Shown: in pieces, positions 28,884 through 39,999 of the stretch
How positions within the stretch are numbered: the stretch's first letter is position 1
Layout of the letters: every line of letters begins with the position of its first letter
Assembly: GCA_022822305.1 (NCBI GenBank)
Contig: JAJEBY010000016.1
Span: 806,001 to 870,000, forward strand
DNA from: Anaerolineae bacterium
GTDB taxonomy: Bacteria; Chloroflexota; Anaerolineae; Aggregatilineales; Phototrophicaceae
Direction: 5' to 3'
Length of the DNA: 64,000 bases
Program-made: the position numbers and the translations under genes
Notes under the pieces: model-generated
What the model saw: only the letters and a program-made list of their open reading frames with translations
Databases searched by the model: none
What the model was told of the DNA's origin: nothing

Positions 28884-29884
28884 CAGAGCGCCTCCGCCAT
28901 CAATGCGGAAAGCTGTTTCTCGCCGCCTAACAAGGCGCGGGCGAGTTCGATATCATCTTGCAGCACTTCACGCAGGGCCGCCGCCTCGTCCGCGCGCATG
29001 ATCACCTGCCACTCTTCCAGTCCAGCTTTCTCCCGCTTGATGGCCTCAAGCGCTTCCTGCGCTTTGATCTCGTCACCCAGTCTCGCGTTGGCGCGGAGCA
29101 GATACAACTGCACCAGCAATCGGTGACGAGAATCTGGTATCTTCGACTCCAAGGCAGACTGCAGGTGCCGCACCGCGTTTGCGCTGTCTCCCAGGCGATC
29201 TTCAATCATGCCAAGGTTGTAGGCGGCCACCCACTCGTCCGGAGCCAATTCGTAAGCCTTTTGCGCCGCCTCAAGCGCTTGCTCAAAGTTGCGGGCCTGC
29301 AACTCGACTTCCGCCAATCCATTATATGCCACTGCCTGTTGATCGTCCAATTCGATCATGCGGCGGTAATCGCGCCGGGCCAAATGCAAGTTGCCGGCCA
29401 GGCGATGCAGCTCGGCGCGAAAGCGATAATGCTCGGCAAGGTCCGGCTGTTGCTTGATCTGGGCATTCATCTCGCTGATGGCGTTTGCATGATCTCCCTT
29501 GCGCATGGCTTTGATCGCGCGTCGGTAGTGCCTGGACGCGCCGCCACTATTGAAGACAAAGATGCCGGCTACGATCCAGCCGATGCCGGCGCCGACGAAC
29601 AATCCAGTCAAATGCGGAAACACTAGCGATGCGATGAATATTGCAAGGACGGCGGGCACAATTATCGCCAGCCAACGCAATCGTTCTTCGCGCGGCAATC
29701 GCCCAAGAATCAGGTACGCCGCGCCGACAATGAAGACAAGCAGCAAGATCGTCTGCGCGGTGGTTGCCCAAGCCTGATCCGCGATGAAGCCCAATGCCAA
29801 ACTGGCCAGACCCGTGATTCCCAACAAAGCCAAGAATGCCTTGAAGCGTCGAGGACCCAAGAATATCTGAAAGCGCCCGATCAT
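28883..29884 (-). CDS. Membrane-anchored TPR protein
   Basis: Several N-terminal TM segments followed by TPR units (AVAYNGLAEVELQARNFEQALEAAQKAYELAPDEWVAAYNLGMIEDRLGD). Confidence 0.78.
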   Translation of the reverse strand: MIGRFQIFLGPRRFKAFLALLGITGLASLALGFIADQAWATTAQTILLLVFIVGAAYLILGRLPREERLRWLAIIVPAVLAIFIASLVFPHLTGLFVGAGIGWIVAGIFVFNSGGASRHYRRAIKAMRKGDHANAISEMNAQIKQQPDLAEHYRFRAELHRLAGNLHLARRDYRRMIELDDQQAVAYNGLAEVELQARNFEQALEAAQKAYELAPDEWVAAYNLGMIEDRLGDSANAVRHLQSALESKIPDSRHRLLVQLYLLRANARLGDEIKAQEALEAIKREKAGLEEWQVIMRADEAAALREVLQDDIELARALLGGEKQLSALMAEAL

Positions 29885-29923
29885 GAAGCCGTCTCGCCAG
29901 TCTGAGCTTGAAAAAATGCTAGT

Positions 29924-30628
29924 TTAGTTACGATGCGCATAATCTCTGATTGACACAATAAATTCATCTCGTTTATACGAATTGACGCGTTTGACCACAA
30001 TGTTGTTTTGGTCCACCCAATAAGACACGGCTTTATCGTGATAGCGATAGCGTCTGGCCCTCAGCGCCTTCCCGCCTAATGAGATACACTCTTCGCCCAA
30101 GGATTCTACCGGCGATATGATCTCGCGCGTTACCCCGGGGAACAGCTGCGCGTGCTCGAACATGGGCACAAAGACCTTAACCGGCGATTCAAAATACCTT
30201 GCCAGCGCCCCGAGAACGCTCCCGCGCAAGGCCAATAGGGGGATGTCGACCAAGCCGTCCGTGGCGAATTCGCGCTCAAGATATCGACGATCCCCGCCAT
30301 TCATCGCGTATCCGACTTGCAGCGTGTCCTCTTCAATCTGATACGTGGCGGCAAGCGTCTTGATTCCGCCGGGGGAATCGCGACTCTCATAGCGGATGTC
30401 AATTCGCATCAACTGATCGTCGGCGCCCAGCAGCGCCTCGGCCAATATCGACTTGCCTTCTTCCGCCCAGGCGTCCAGATCGATACGGACAAACCGGCTC
30501 TGGTCGCCAAGTTCGTGGATGGTCCACGATTCACGCTTTTGCAGCGTTTCGCCATTCTTGAGAAAACTGTAGCGGCCGCTGGCCAGGAATCTTTCGTGCG
30601 CTTGCACGACATGCAAGTAGCGCATCAA
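29924..30628 (-). CDS. Hypothetical protein
   Basis: 234 aa; 4-nt overlap with the upstream alaX-like gene supports translation. Confidence 0.6.
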   Translation of the reverse strand: MMRYLHVVQAHERFLASGRYSFLKNGETLQKRESWTIHELGDQSRFVRIDLDAWAEEGKSILAEALLGADDQLMRIDIRYESRDSPGGIKTLAATYQIEEDTLQVGYAMNGGDRRYLEREFATDGLVDIPLLALRGSVLGALARYFESPVKVFVPMFEHAQLFPGVTREIISPVESLGEECISLGGKALRARRYRYHDKAVSYWVDQNNIVVKRVNSYKRDEFIVSIRDYAHRN

Positions 30629-31332
30629 TCACCGATTTCCACATATAGACGTTTGTTGATCCCGCCCTTGCTCTTGTATTTGCTGATGCGGATTGAGCCC
30701 ACCTCGCGTGTATTGGCCACGTGAGTGCCACCATCGGCCTGTAAATCCAAGCCAACAATTTCGACAGTGCGCACTTCGGTGATGCCTTCGGGCAAGAGGT
30801 TTATCTTGGTCCGAATGAGATCGGGGATTTGAAATGCCACGTCGCGCGGCACGATCGCTATCTTGACATCACGAGCGGCGTCGACTTCCTGATTGATTTT
30901 CTTTTCGATCTCAACGACCACTTCCGGCGCCAACCTCTCGAACTCGAAATCCATGCGACCCGAAAGAATATCCATGTTGCCGCCGGTCACGCTGGCCTGA
31001 TAGTCCCGCCAAATGACGCCGCAAAGCACATGCATCGCGGTGTGCGTTCGCATGATCTTGTAACGCCGCTCCCAGTCAATTTCCCCGGCAACACGACTGC
31101 CAAGCGCCGGCAAGTCGCCGTCAATGATATGCCAGTCGCCGCGCGCGACTTTCTTGATTTGATACGCATTGCCGTCCGAGCGGAGTATGCCGGTATCGCA
31201 CAGCTGGCCGCCACCACCGGGATAGAAGGCCGTGCAATCCAACTGAATGCCGTTCTTTTCGTGATCGAGCGCAGTCACCTCCGCAGTGAATTCTCGCAGA
31301 TAACTATCCCGCAGATACAGCTTAGCCGTCAT
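30625..31332 (-). CDS. alaX: Alanyl-tRNA editing protein (AlaX family)
   Basis: TAFYPGGGGQLCDTGIL, MRTHTAMHVLCGVI (HxxxH), GLDLQADGGTHVANTREVGSI. Confidence 0.9.
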   Translation of the reverse strand: MTAKLYLRDSYLREFTAEVTALDHEKNGIQLDCTAFYPGGGGQLCDTGILRSDGNAYQIKKVARGDWHIIDGDLPALGSRVAGEIDWERRYKIMRTHTAMHVLCGVIWRDYQASVTGGNMDILSGRMDFEFERLAPEVVVEIEKKINQEVDAARDVKIAIVPRDVAFQIPDLIRTKINLLPEGITEVRTVEIVGLDLQADGGTHVANTREVGSIRISKYKSKGGINKRLYVEIGD

Positions 31333-31811
31333 CGGTCTTCTCCCGCCAGCTCCGCGCGCATGCGCAGCATTGTGGTCGTCGCGCCGAATGAACGCCAGAA
31401 CGCAATCGCCTCGGCATTGTTCGCGCTAACATGCCATTCGAAGTGTCTCACGTCTTGTGATCGAAACCAGATCATCATGCGTTCAATCAGCTTTCGCCCC
31501 CAGCCATGCCGACGATAATTTGATGAGACAAAAATATCGGCAAGCAGACCGCTGCGAAACGGTTCGAATACGTCAGTGGTAATGTCGGCAATCATTGCCA
31601 AGGCGTAGGCAATAATCTGGCGATCGATTTCCGCCACAAGCACATGCGTCAATGGATCTGCCAGCCACTGTTCAATTCGTCCCGCGTACATTTTTGCGCC
31701 CGCTGGATTGGGCCGGAACATTTGCGGATCAAAGGCCCGATGGTATTGCACCATTTCCAGCCACAGCTCGCCGATTGAGTCACAGTCTTCAAAGCCGGCC
31801 AATCGAATCAT
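31329..31811 (-). CDS. GNAT-family N-acetyltransferase
   Basis: MIRLAGFEDCDSIGELW...LLADIFVSSNYRRHGWGRKLIERMMIWFRSQDVRHFEWHVSANNAEAIAFWRSFGA. Confidence 0.85.
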   Translation of the reverse strand: MIRLAGFEDCDSIGELWLEMVQYHRAFDPQMFRPNPAGAKMYAGRIEQWLADPLTHVLVAEIDRQIIAYALAMIADITTDVFEPFRSGLLADIFVSSNYRRHGWGRKLIERMMIWFRSQDVRHFEWHVSANNAEAIAFWRSFGATTTMLRMRAELAGEDR

Positions 31812-32275
31812 ACATTTAACCAGTGCTGGACGAATCGATGCCGCCCGCCTTGAGCGCGCCAAAAGGCCGTCTCCACGGGATAATGCGCGGGCACGTCTAC
31901 CGTCAAGACATGGATTTCTCTTGAGCGCAGCCAGTCTCGCGCTCGCTTCAATAGGGCGCTGCCCAAACCCGAATGAGACTGGTGCAAATCGAGCGCCATA
32001 TCCTGCACGCTTCCTACCCGATTTGGATCTTGACCCGGGATTCCCGCAACCACGGATACCGTCAAATATCCCGCAAATGCCGTATCTGCAAATGCCACAA
32101 GGAACGCGGTCTGCTCATCAATGAGCCAAGTCCTTGCGCGGGCTAACCAAACTGCGCGGCTGTCCGGCGCCGGTCGGCAATGGCGATCTGTCAGTTGGAG
32201 CATAGCCAGCCGATCTTGCCAAAGCGACGCCGCTTGCGGGAGATCCTCTTCGACTGCCTGGCGAACAACGATCAT
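31808..32275 (-). CDS. GNAT-family N-acetyltransferase
   Basis: MIVVRQAVEEDLPQAASLW...VQDMALDLHQSHSGLGSALLKRARDWLRSREIHVLTVDVPAHYPVETAFWRAQGG. Start uncertain (32275 or 32308). Confidence 0.78.
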   Translation of the reverse strand: MIVVRQAVEEDLPQAASLWQDRLAMLQLTDRHCRPAPDSRAVWLARARTWLIDEQTAFLVAFADTAFAGYLTVSVVAGIPGQDPNRVGSVQDMALDLHQSHSGLGSALLKRARDWLRSREIHVLTVDVPAHYPVETAFWRAQGGRHRFVQHWLNV

Positions 32276-32482
32276 TTGAGATTCATACGCCCAAATCACG
32301 AGTAGCATATCATCGGCAAAATCCACAGACAAGCCAAGATGCGGCATCAGGGGCGCTCGGTGCTGAACGGCTTGAACATGGCAATTGTAGCGAACTGCAA
32401 AAAATGCAGTAGAATATTGGATACGCTGCCTATTGATCGCGGCGCGAGCCGATTGCGGCTTTCGTCGAAGAAAGGAAATCCC

Positions 32483-32827
32483 ATGTCCACGGAAGCATCG
32501 GACCAACGCATAGGAAAGGCATGGCGCATGCACCGGGAGGGAAACAATCCCGGCGCCATCGACATGTTTCAGCAGGCCATCCAATCCGACCCAGAGAGTA
32601 TCGACGCGCTTTACGGACTTGGTCTTGCACTGAAGGCCGCCGGCGACGTAAGCGCTGCCAAGGATGCCTTTAGTTCGGCGCTGGAGCACTTGCAGGAATC
32701 AAGCGCTGCGGAAGCCGCGGCGCTCTCCCAGGAACATCATAGCGAGACCAATCTCGGCGACCGCTATATTATGTTAAACAGGATGTTGAGTCAGCGAATT
32801 GAAGAGCTCGGCGGCGCCAGCTCCTGA
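32483..32827 (+). CDS. TPR-containing protein
   Basis: MSTEASDQRIGKAWRMHREGNNPGAIDMFQQAIQSDPESIDALYGLGLALKAAGDVSAAKDAFSSAL; RBS AAAGGA upstream. Confidence 0.75.
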   Translation: MSTEASDQRIGKAWRMHREGNNPGAIDMFQQAIQSDPESIDALYGLGLALKAAGDVSAAKDAFSSALEHLQESSAAEAAALSQEHHSETNLGDRYIMLNRMLSQRIEELGGASS

Positions 32828-32964
32828 ACCACGTCGTCGGCATTCGGAAGCGATCAATCCGCGAGCGAAAGCGAAACCCCGTCGCGCAGACGTTATGCAT
32901 GGCGGCAGAACGCGCTCGTGCCTCCGCCCGTCTCTCGCAGCGCCAACATGATCGAAAGTCACTG

Positions 32965-33528
32965 ATGTCTTTGCGCGTCATTGGGGGCAGCGCTCGCGGC
33001 GCCAAGCTCAAAGCCGTACCGGGCGATAGCACTCGGCCGATCATGGACCGGGTCAAAGAAGCCCTATTCAACATTATTGGTCAAGACATCTATCAGGCTT
33101 GTTTCCTCGATCTTTATGCCGGGACCGGCAGCGTCGGCATTGAAGCGCTCAGCCGCGGCGCCGAACACGTCTGGTTTGTTGATACGAGTCGCGCTGCCAT
33201 AAAGACTGTTCGCGACAATCTTGGCCGGACGAATCTCGACGAAAGCGCAACGGTTCTGCAGCGCAATGCGCTCGAAATTCTGCGGCGTCCGCCACAGCAG
33301 GCTTTCAGGTTCATCTTCGTGGCGCCGCCACAGTATCAGGAATTGTGGTGGGAAACGTTACGCGCGTTAGATAACAACGCAGATTGGCATGCGACCGGCT
33401 GTGAGGTGATCGTGCAGGTAGACCCGCGTGAATATGACAGCGAGCGGCAGTTGCGGCATTTGACCCTGACGGACCAGCGCAGATACGGCAATACCCTGCT
33501 GCTATTTTACGCATTCGAGCATCAGTGA
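32965..33528 (+). CDS. rsmD: RsmD-family 16S rRNA (guanine-N2)-methyltransferase, altered motif IV
   Basis: MSLRVIGGSARGAKLKAVPGDSTRPIMDRVKEALFNIIGQDIYQACFLDLYAGTGSVGIEALSRGA. Confidence 0.88.
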   Translation: MSLRVIGGSARGAKLKAVPGDSTRPIMDRVKEALFNIIGQDIYQACFLDLYAGTGSVGIEALSRGAEHVWFVDTSRAAIKTVRDNLGRTNLDESATVLQRNALEILRRPPQQAFRFIFVAPPQYQELWWETLRALDNNADWHATGCEVIVQVDPREYDSERQLRHLTLTDQRRYGNTLLLFYAFEHQ

Positions 33529-33561
33529 GCGAATGCGGATGTCGATTGGCAAGCGCGGCAA

Positions 33562-35040
33562 CTAGGTCATTGTGTCGTAGACTTGCGCGACGAACGCGCG
33601 CGCCTCCGCCTCGGTAGTTACCGTGTCGGTCGCCTGCTCCTCCCGCAACGCCGTCAGCAGTTGTCCGATGATAGGTCCGCGATTGATGTTCAGCTGGGCC
33701 ATGATGTCATCGCCGTTCAAAAGCAGTTCGGGATAAACGAGGCTATTGCGGAAACTGAACCAGGCGTCCAGCAAGATGGTCGTGTTTTCTACGAAACGCA
33801 GCCACCTGCGCTGATTCAGCTCAATGCCATGCTCGCTCAGGTAGACGGCTGCACTGAGCAAGGCGGTATCGATGCCGGATTCGCCAAGCTGAAACCAGAA
33901 GCGATGCCGCTCCAAGGCTGACCACTCGACCCTGTCATCGACGCGGTGAGCATTGTCGACCATCGCGAACAAAAGTTTCTCTTCCTCGTGGCTAAGGCGC
34001 AGCTGCCGTGCGACCACCACCACGATCGACTCAGAGCCTTCCCGGCGATCGTGGCTCGCGTTGCCATGGCCAAATTGATGCAATAGCGCCCCAAGAATCA
34101 TCAATTCACCGCGCCGCCGGCCATTGCCGTAGATTCGGGTGATGTGTTGCTGCAACTGCGGACGAAATCTATCCAATTGCATGATCAGTGTGCCAAAGTC
34201 GAAGGCGGCGGCTGTGTTGTCGCTTCGCTTCCCGCTGATGGCCGTCAGTAATGTGCTCATGCGCTCAACGGCCTGCATGCCGCTATCGGAGGCAATGCGA
34301 CTCGATTCTTGAGAAACCGGCGCTCTGGAAATCGAGCCTAGCCCGGGCACAACGGTATTGAGCAAGTCAAGATGTTTCAATACGCGCAACGCTCGAGCCG
34401 AGTCTTCGAGCGCCAGCAGCTTGAAGAATTCGTCGCGCAATCGCTCTGGCGATGTCGAGCGCATGCCTGGGCCGTGACTGCGAATCTGAGTCAAGGCGTC
34501 CGGATGAATCTTCAGTCCTAACTGCGCGCTTTGTCTGATCGCCCGCAAGGCGCGGAGCGGATCGGAAGCGATGGCGTCGCCCGAGCATAGACGGAGTACT
34601 TTGTCGCGCAGATCAGCGGCGCCTCCCAATGGGTCCAGCAGAAGGGCTAAATCACCGCGCACGTCAACCGCCATGGCATTAAAGGTGAAATCGCGATCGC
34701 GCAGATCGTCCTCCAGCGTCGCGCCGCGAAAGCGGGCGAAATCCACCAGAATTGTCTTGGAGTCGCGTTCCACAAAAACTCGCGCTACGCCGCGTTCCCG
34801 ATCCATTATGTACAAGTCAGCGTTCAGCCAGTCCGCCGATTGTCGCGCGATTTTCAGCGCATCGCCGTCTACCGCGATATCCACATCGGTAGTTTCAACG
34901 CGAAGGTAGGCGTCACGCACAGAGCCGCCGACAAGATATAGCGGGAGCTTCGGCGCCCTGCTTCGATACAACTCCTGCAGTTCGCGCACAAATGCCGGCC
35001 AGACCAGCAGCGGCGGAGCGTTATTCATCAAGGAGGGCAT
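33562..35040 (-). CDS. CCA tRNA nucleotidyltransferase / poly(A) polymerase family protein
   Basis: LYLVGGSVRDAYLRVETTDVDIAVDGDALKIARQ, FTFNAMAVDVRGDLALLLDPLGGAADLRDKVLR, LRALRAIRQSAQLGLKI. Confidence 0.9.
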   Translation of the reverse strand: MPSLMNNAPPLLVWPAFVRELQELYRSRAPKLPLYLVGGSVRDAYLRVETTDVDIAVDGDALKIARQSADWLNADLYIMDRERGVARVFVERDSKTILVDFARFRGATLEDDLRDRDFTFNAMAVDVRGDLALLLDPLGGAADLRDKVLRLCSGDAIASDPLRALRAIRQSAQLGLKIHPDALTQIRSHGPGMRSTSPERLRDEFFKLLALEDSARALRVLKHLDLLNTVVPGLGSISRAPVSQESSRIASDSGMQAVERMSTLLTAISGKRSDNTAAAFDFGTLIMQLDRFRPQLQQHITRIYGNGRRRGELMILGALLHQFGHGNASHDRREGSESIVVVVARQLRLSHEEEKLLFAMVDNAHRVDDRVEWSALERHRFWFQLGESGIDTALLSAAVYLSEHGIELNQRRWLRFVENTTILLDAWFSFRNSLVYPELLLNGDDIMAQLNINRGPIIGQLLTALREEQATDTVTTEAEARAFVAQVYDTMT

Positions 35041-35584
35041 CCGGTCTCACGACGCCGACAAAGGGCAGATTGCGAAACCGCTCGTCCAGATCGAGTCCGT
35101 AACCGAAGACGAATTTGTTCTCGATATCGAAGCCGATGTAATCCACCTCTAATTCGATTTCCCGGCGAGACTGCTTGTTCAACAGCGCGCACAATTTCAA
35201 GCTGGCCGGCTCGCGATTGCGCAGCGTCTTGAGCACAAAGCCCAGCGTATGGCCGCTGTCAATGATATCCTCAACTACCAGTACGTGTTTCCCGCGAACA
35301 TCCGTCTGCAGATCCATATCGATGCGAACCGATCCCGAACTATGACGCGCGCCGACGCCGTAACTGCTCGCCGCCATGAAATCGATCATGTGCGGCACGT
35401 CCAGATGGCGAGACAGATCCGTCAAGAACATCACCCCGCCCTTCAATATGCAAAGCAGCAGCAAGTCAGGGCAGTCAGCGTAGTCTTCGCTGAGCTGTTT
35501 GCCGAGTTCAGCGATACGCGCCTGGAGCCGGTCTTCGTCGATCAGAATCTCGTCAAGATAGTGCTCGTAGGTCTGGACCTTCAC
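35021..35584 (-). CDS. hpt: Hypoxanthine phosphoribosyltransferase
   Basis: LLLLCILKGGVMFLTDLSRHL, SSYGVGARHSSGSVRIDMDLQTDVRGKHVLVVEDIIDSGHTL. Confidence 0.93.
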   Translation of the reverse strand: MKVQTYEHYLDEILIDEDRLQARIAELGKQLSEDYADCPDLLLLCILKGGVMFLTDLSRHLDVPHMIDFMAASSYGVGARHSSGSVRIDMDLQTDVRGKHVLVVEDIIDSGHTLGFVLKTLRNREPASLKLCALLNKQSRREIELEVDYIGFDIENKFVFGYGLDLDERFRNLPFVGVVRPDALLDE

Positions 35585-35599
35585 CGGCGCACCCTTTCA

Positions 35600-38500
35600 C
35601 TATGTCGCGGATTGGCCGATGGCCGCGTAATGCGACTGCAAACTGCGAACCGCAAGCGGTTGTTCTCGCAAGCGACGGATACCCTGCACGCAAGCCGCCG
35701 CAGCGCTCATCGTGGTGATAATCGGTATGCTCAAGGCGTAGGCGCTGCTGCGGATCTCGACGCCATCGCTATGAGCCTGGCTTCCCAAAGGCGTATTGAT
35801 GATCAGATTAATTCGGCCCTCTCGCATCAGATCGATAATGCTTGGCACGCCTTGAGACAGCTTCTTTACCCGTTGATTCCGGATTCCCAAGCCATCCAGC
35901 CAGTCGGACGTGCCATCGGTAGCGACGAAGTCGAAACCGAAGCGGCTCAGGTCACGGGCGATCTTGCCGGCCGCGGCTTTATCAAAATCATTGACGCTGA
36001 TGAATACCGTGCCGCTGCTGGGGAGGGACGTGCCGGCGGCAATCTGTGACTTGACGAAGGCGTGCCCGAAGTTTGAGGCATGGCCCATGACTTCGCCCGT
36101 AGAACGCATTTCCGGTCCCAAGCGCGTATCAACGCCCGGGAACTTCTGAAACGGGAAGACAGCTTCTTTGATGAAGAATCGTTCAATCAGCGGTTCGGCA
36201 AGGAAACCGATATCTCGTAGCGTTTGGCCGGCGGCAATCCGAGCGCCATAGCTCGCCAGCGGATGACCGGTCGCCTTGCTGATGAATGGCACGGTGCGGC
36301 TCGCCCTCGGATTCACCTCAAGTACAAATACTTCATCGTCCTTGATGGCGAATTGAATGTTGAACAAGCCCTTGATTTGCATTGCCCTGCCGATTCTCCG
36401 CGTGTAGTCCCGAATAATATCGAGATGAAAGTAGCTGATTCTGTAGGGCGGCACCACGCTTGCGGAATCGCCGCTGTGCACGCCGGCCTGTTCGATATGC
36501 TGCATGATACCGCCGACGGTCACGTCTTCGCCATCAGCCAAGGCATCTACATCGACTTCATATGCATCATCGAGAAACTGATCAATCAAGACCGGATGCT
36601 CGCCCCAGACAACATGGTCATCCAGCCATTCCAAGAGCTGCGCCTCATCAAAGACGATGGCCATGCCTCGCCCACCGAGTACGTAACTGGGACGCACCAG
36701 CACCGGGTACCCAATCAGCTTTGCCGCCGATGACGCCTCGCTCCGCTCCAGGATGGTGGCGCCGACAGGCTGGGCAATCTTGAGCTCGCGCATCAAGTTG
36801 TTGAAGCGCTCTCGGTCTTCGGCCAGATCAATGGTATCGACTGAGGTGCCCCAAATCGGGGCGCCAAGCGCCTCCAGCTCGCGAGCGATGTTCAATGGCG
36901 TTTGACCGCCAAACTGAACGAGAATACCTTCGGGCGCCTCGCGGTCGACGATGTTCATCACATCTTCGGCGGTTAGCGGCTCAAAATATAAGCGATCGGC
37001 GGTGTCATAATCGGTGCTGACAGTCTCGGGATTGCAATTGACCATGATCGTCTCAAATCCCATTTTCTTGAGCGCGAAACAAGCATGGACACAACAGTAA
37101 TCGAACTCAACGCCTTGGCCGATACGATTCGGTCCGCCGCCTAAGATCATCACTTTGCGATTGTCAGTCGGTTTGGATTCGTCGCCCGTCTCGTAGGTCG
37201 AATACAGATAAGGCGTATGCGCTTCAAATTCTGCGGCGCAGGTATCCACTCGATAGAAGTGCGCGGTGACGCCCAACGACTTTCGATGCAGTCTGACGGT
37301 CCTTTCGTCTTGGCGCACAAGCTTGGCGACATAAGCGTCGCTGAATCCAAACCGCTTGAGTTTCAGCCAATCGGACTTGTCGAGGTCATCGATACACAAG
37401 TCTTTGTCCACCACGGAACGATGGATGGTCATTAGGCCCTGCATCTGTTGCACAAACCAGGGATCGAAGTGCGTGCGCTTGACGATCTCTTCGGGCGAGA
37501 CGCCGTCGCCGATGAGCGACGCCACTTGAAAGAGCCGCTGCGCCGTAGGCACGGTCAAGACTTCCGGTGACAGTGTGTCGGTGGTTTGGCTGCCAAAACC
37601 GTCAATGCCGATGTCGAGCGATCGGACAGCCTTTTGCAGCGCTTCGGGGAAGGTGCGGCCGATTCCCATGACTTCGCCAACAGCCTTCATTTGCGGACCC
37701 AAAACGGGATCTGCGCCCGCGAACTTCTTGAAGTCCCAGCGCGGTATCTTGACGACGACGTAATCGAGCGACGGTTCGAAGCTCGCAGGCGTTTGGCGCG
37801 TAATGTCGTTCGGAATTTCATCCAAGGTGTAGCCGACCGCGAGCAGCGCGGCAATCTTGGCTATGGGAAATCCGGTGGCCTTGCTGGCCAACGCCGAGGA
37901 GCGCGATACGCGCGGATTCATCTCGATCACGTAGACGTCGCCATCGTCAGGATTAATGGCGTATTGCACGTTGGCGCCGCCGGTGGTGATACCGACCCGA
38001 TCGAAGATTTGACGGGACATGTTGCGCAGCCGCTGCATTTCCTTGTCGGTGAGTGTCTGCGCCGGCGCGATGGTAATGCTGTCGCCGGTGTGCACGCCCA
38101 TGGGATCGAGATTCTCGATGGAACAGACGACGACAAAGTTGCCAGCCGCATCGCGCATCAATTCCAGCTCGTATTCTTTCCAGCCCAGCAAACTCCGGTC
38201 AACCAGCACCTGCCCTACCGGGCTCTGGTGAATGCCATTTGCCGCCACTTCGCGCAATTCTTCCGCGTCATAGGCGACGCCTCCGCCCGCCCCTCCTAAG
38301 GTGAACGAGGGGCGAATGAGGATGGGGTAACCTATCTCGTCCGCGAATCTGAGCGCATCGTCGACTTTATCTACGACTTTGCTATCCGGCACATGCAAGC
38401 CGATCTCGCGCATGGTGTCATTGAATAGCTGTCGGTCTTCCGCCAGCAGAATGCTGGTCAGCGTGGCGCCGATCAACTCAACGCCGTGGCGCGCCAGGGC

Positions 38501-38818
38501 GCCCGATTCCTGCAATTGCACGGCGAGGTTTAGCGCGGTCTGGCCGCCGACTGTGGGCAAGACGGCATCTGGTTTTTCTTCCTCAATGATTTTTTCGCAA
38601 ATCTCGTGTGTCAAGGGCTCGATATAGGTAGCATCGGCGAATTCAGGGTCTGTCATGATGGTGGCCGGATTCGAATTCACCAGCACGACCCGGAAACCCT
38701 GCTGTTTCAAGGCTTTACAGGCTTGCACGCCGCTGTAGTCGAACTCACAAGCTTGACCGATGACTATTGGACCTGACCCAATAATCATGATCGTTTCGAT
38801 GTCTGTGCGCTTCGGCAT
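35600..38818 (-). CDS. carB: Carbamoyl-phosphate synthase large subunit
   Basis: 1072 aa; [37 protein letters not shown]...[25 protein letters not shown]. Confidence 0.97.
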   Translation of the reverse strand: MPKRTDIETIMIIGSGPIVIGQACEFDYSGVQACKALKQQGFRVVLVNSNPATIMTDPEFADATYIEPLTHEICEKIIEEEKPDAVLPTVGGQTALNLAVQLQESGALARHGVELIGATLTSILLAEDRQLFNDTMREIGLHVPDSKVVDKVDDALRFADEIGYPILIRPSFTLGGAGGGVAYDAEELREVAANGIHQSPVGQVLVDRSLLGWKEYELELMRDAAGNFVVVCSIENLDPMGVHTGDSITIAPAQTLTDKEMQRLRNMSRQIFDRVGITTGGANVQYAINPDDGDVYVIEMNPRVSRSSALASKATGFPIAKIAALLAVGYTLDEIPNDITRQTPASFEPSLDYVVVKIPRWDFKKFAGADPVLGPQMKAVGEVMGIGRTFPEALQKAVRSLDIGIDGFGSQTTDTLSPEVLTVPTAQRLFQVASLIGDGVSPEEIVKRTHFDPWFVQQMQGLMTIHRSVVDKDLCIDDLDKSDWLKLKRFGFSDAYVAKLVRQDERTVRLHRKSLGVTAHFYRVDTCAAEFEAHTPYLYSTYETGDESKPTDNRKVMILGGGPNRIGQGVEFDYCCVHACFALKKMGFETIMVNCNPETVSTDYDTADRLYFEPLTAEDVMNIVDREAPEGILVQFGGQTPLNIARELEALGAPIWGTSVDTIDLAEDRERFNNLMRELKIAQPVGATILERSEASSAAKLIGYPVLVRPSYVLGGRGMAIVFDEAQLLEWLDDHVVWGEHPVLIDQFLDDAYEVDVDALADGEDVTVGGIMQHIEQAGVHSGDSASVVPPYRISYFHLDIIRDYTRRIGRAMQIKGLFNIQFAIKDDEVFVLEVNPRASRTVPFISKATGHPLASYGARIAAGQTLRDIGFLAEPLIERFFIKEAVFPFQKFPGVDTRLGPEMRSTGEVMGHASNFGHAFVKSQIAAGTSLPSSGTVFISVNDFDKAAAGKIARDLSRFGFDFVATDGTSDWLDGLGIRNQRVKKLSQGVPSIIDLMREGRINLIINTPLGSQAHSDGVEIRSSAYALSIPIITTMSAAAACVQGIRRLREQPLAVRSLQSHYAAIGQSAT

Positions 38819-38863
38819 ATCAGGATTTCCAGCCGCTTAGGTACGTGCCCGACGAAATCATAT

Positions 38864-39985
<1,122 letters not shown>

Positions 39986-39999
39986 CGGTGTCCTCGATC

